Positions 62,051-64,000 of a stretch of 64,000 bases of DNA are shown here, in pieces. The notes beneath the pieces are model-generated. The model was given only the letters and a program-made list of their open reading frames with translations, made no database searches and had not been told where the DNA came from. Both the position numbers and the translations under genes were made by a program. How positions within the stretch are numbered: the first letter of the stretch is position 1; each line of letters starts with the position of its first letter. Source of the stretch: Coniella vitis (lineage: Eukaryota; Ascomycota; Sordariomycetes; Diaporthales; Schizoparmaceae); contig WUJK01000014.1 of assembly GCA_011317545.1 (NCBI GenBank), positions 186,001 to 250,000 on the forward strand, given 5' to 3'.

Positions 62051-62242
62051 TGTGACAGGGTAGAAGTGGCCTCTAAGACGAGGCCGGCGAAGTATTTCTC
62101 CGGACAGAAGGAGAGAAAGCACGCGGCTGCTGGGCAACTGGGACGAGTTGTGACGATACTCTAACTGCCTATTCAGCCAACTAGAAGAGTTGTACTGGTC
62201 TGGCTCTTGGATTAGGCGATGGATTGTGTGGGCAGCAGCAAC

Positions 62243-62248
62243 TTTATA
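62243..62248 (-). promoter_or_regulatory. TATA box of the bZIP gene
   Basis: TATAAA on the minus strand, preceded by GCA. It predicts a transcription start near 62215, about 165 nt before the uORF ATG. Confidence 0.5.
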
Positions 62249-62328
62249 TGCGCCTTGGATAAGAAGATGTTGTATGCTATGTGTATGTAGTGGTCTGATA
62301 ACGAGGTGCTAGACGCGAGATACTCAGA

Positions 62329-62337
62329 ATGACTCAT
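62329..62337. promoter_or_regulatory. GCN4/CPC1 consensus site ATGACTCAT
   Basis: A perfect 9-bp match to the palindromic general-control element, about 80 bp upstream of the TATA box of a bZIP gene. This suggests autoregulation or cross-pathway control. Confidence 0.7.
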
Positions 62338-63357
62338 AGTGACTGAAATATGAAAAAAGATGGTAAATACCTAGAGGCATTAGTGCATATTCTTTTGTAT
62401 AAATAGGAACGTCCGGGGCGGGAGGATTTTAGCTTGCTTACGAAGGTCTGTAGCGCTTACTATCCTATATTTTATTTTTAATTTAACTTTTATTGAACTT
62501 TATTAAAATTTTTACTAAGTTAAATTTATCGATTACGATTATATTAAAACTTATATATATATTCTTTTAAATACCTTCTAGAACCTAATTAAGTTTTTAG
62601 GGAATATAGAATTAGAAAGTCTATAAGTATATATATTTTATAACGAGCTAAAATCTCTCCGTTATCTCCGTATTTAATTATATAATATACTCTTCTAGGG
62701 AGTATATTATATTACTCAATATATATTCTACTAGTCGTATTATATTCAAAGCTATTATATACTCGAATAGGGTTTAATATTTATTTTTCGAAAAGATATC
62801 CTTTTATACGATTTAATAAAACTATTTTAAATTATTTAGGTTCTTTTACTATATATATTATATATTTAAAGACGGCGATTATACGCTATATTCGTAACAT
62901 TTACTTCTTTCTTTCTTATTAGTAAGTTTCTAATAGGTTACCCTATTTATTACTATATTTCTTAATATTTTTAGTATCTTAATTTACTTTTATTAATCGC
63001 CTTTATTATAGAGCTCTAATAGCTAGTAATAATAATAATAACGGTAATAATATACATATATTTTAGCTTTTAGCTAAATAAGCTTATCAAATTATTATTT
63101 CTAGGTTAAATAGTTATAAGAATATATTTATAGCTATTATTAAATACAAATATTAATTAAAGGATAATATCGTTATTTATTATAATTATATATTAGCTAT
63201 TAAGGTATTATTTATTAAGATTACTTTATCTCTCGATAATAAAGCTAGCAATAATTAGGCTAAGAATAGTAGTATAATTACGCTTAAAGATAAAGAGGAT
63301 ATAATCGAGGATACGGCTATTAATAGCAATAATTAACATTTAAAGAAGGTAAGTAAT

Positions 63358-63546
63358 TGTCACAGGCCCACCTGTGTGACATTGCCTTCGCCCGGCGTGC
63401 CTGATAAGTTGACTAGATCTTCTGAAACGTGTTCAGAAGATTGCGTACCTTTTGCCTCAACCGCCCAAGCGAAAGGTTCCGTACGTCGGAGACGGCCGCA
63501 GGAACGCTAGTCAATTCCTGGAGCCCCACAGGGGCCAGCCCGTCAT
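63358..63546. mobile_element. 189-bp GC-normal insert with 6-bp flanking repeats
   Basis: A short island of ordinary base composition inside the AT-rich block. It begins TGTCACAGG and is flanked by AGTAAT on both sides (63352-63357 and 63547-63552), consistent with a target-site duplication. It contains several inverted repeats: TGTCACAG/CTGTGTGACA at its left end, a 10-bp perfect stem at 63417-63441, TTGACTAG/CTAGTCAA (63409-63416 with 63507-63514), and GCCCC/GGGGC (63523-63535). No coding capacity. It could be a solo LTR, a MITE or a SINE-like element; it is too short to trigger RIP, which would explain its intact sequence. Confidence 0.6.
63417..63441. repeat. Perfect hairpin, 10-bp stem, 5-nt loop
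   Basis: ATCTTCTGAA and TTCAGAAGAT are exact reverse complements around ACGTG. It is nested inside the longer TTGACTAG/CTAGTCAA pair of the 189-bp insert, giving a folded-RNA-like layout. Confidence 0.85.
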
Positions 63547-64000
63547 AGTAATAGCTTATTAAATAATACTCTATTAAATTATTCTAATATATTATATAAG
63601 CTTAATAATCTTTATCTCTTTTTAACTTTCCTAATACTCTTTACTCTTATTATTATCTATTTCTATTATTCGTTATACTCTTCGAAGTATTTAATTTAAT
63701 TTAGTTTATTTAGTTCCTTATTAGTATTATTTTATTATAGGTTAAACAGGTGCTTAGTTATTAAAGCTTGGTTACGTAGGATATAAGCTAATATATATTT
63801 ACTCGGGAGCTATATATATATAGCTCCCTTACTATTAAACTTCTATTTCTTAATTTAGTTAATTATAATATATTAACCCTTACGTTTTAAGCCCTTATAT
63901 ATAAGTCTTTTATATATCTTACTTATATAATAAAGAGTAAAAGTATATTATATTATATAATAATTAAGTTTATATAAAGAGCTTACTTTATATATATATA

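Larger units (their letters stand above)
62460..64000. repeat. AT-rich, RIP-like block
   Basis: From about 62460 the sequence becomes mostly A and T with TATA and TTAA words. Remaining cytosines are often in CpG, while CpA and TpG are rare, the expected result of CpA-to-TpA mutation by RIP. There are no open frames of note. It is probably a decayed transposon or repeat region; the original element can no longer be recognised. The block continues beyond the window and is interrupted once by a GC-normal insert. Confidence 0.8.

Overview
The window is chromosomal DNA of a filamentous ascomycete (Pezizomycotina; a sordariomycete is likely but not proven). Evidence: coding DNA of moderate to high GC, short introns (about 45-165 nt) with GTRNGT donors and CTRAC-type branch points, fungal-specific families (Zn2Cys6 regulator, GT15 mannosyltransferase, DUF4604, Dal5-type permease), and an AT-rich block at the right end with the CpA-depleted, TpA-rich look of repeat-induced point mutation (RIP). 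No rRNA, tRNA, CRISPR array or intact transposon was found.

Left third (1-21 kb), gene-poor and regulatory: a minus-strand two-repeat Myb-like protein (607-1965), whose transcript may start 2-4 kb further upstream through exon-like segments near 4.0 and 5.7 kb; then about 11 kb without a convincing gene, full of homopolymer runs, an (AC)20 microsatellite and a dispersed palindromic motif; then a SANT/Myb-like regulator (17274-18369) with a long pyrimidine-rich leader.

Middle (21-45 kb), metabolic and housekeeping genes: a dihydroxy-acid dehydratase paralogue that needs an 8-nt microexon and has no obvious mitochondrial presequence; a GT15 mannosyltransferase; an unrecognised 203-aa protein facing a DUF4604 protein; an AKR7-type aldo-keto reductase head to head with a 3-ketoacyl-CoA-reductase-like SDR; cytochrome c oxidase subunit Vb (yeast COX4); a nuclear-looking 320-aa protein; and OHCU decarboxylase (uric acid pathway), divergent from the splicing ubiquitin ligase PRP19.

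Right third (45-62.4 kb): a RING protein rich in SUMO-interaction motifs (STUbL-like), an AKR6-type aldo-keto reductase, a Zn2Cys6 regulator, a divergent pair of Dal5-family MFS permease and TauD-type dioxygenase (a probable uptake-and-desulfonation module), a protein with KEN and PIP-like motifs, and a bZIP regulator with a consensus GCN4/CPC1 site, a TATA box and a short upstream ORF, which suggests cross-pathway-type control. From about 62.46 kb the sequence becomes AT-rich and gene-free, broken only by a 189-bp GC-normal insert flanked by 6-bp direct repeats.

Exon boundaries were worked out by eye from splice consensus and reading phase. Where phase closes exactly across all introns the models are firm; starts and untranslated regions are less certain.
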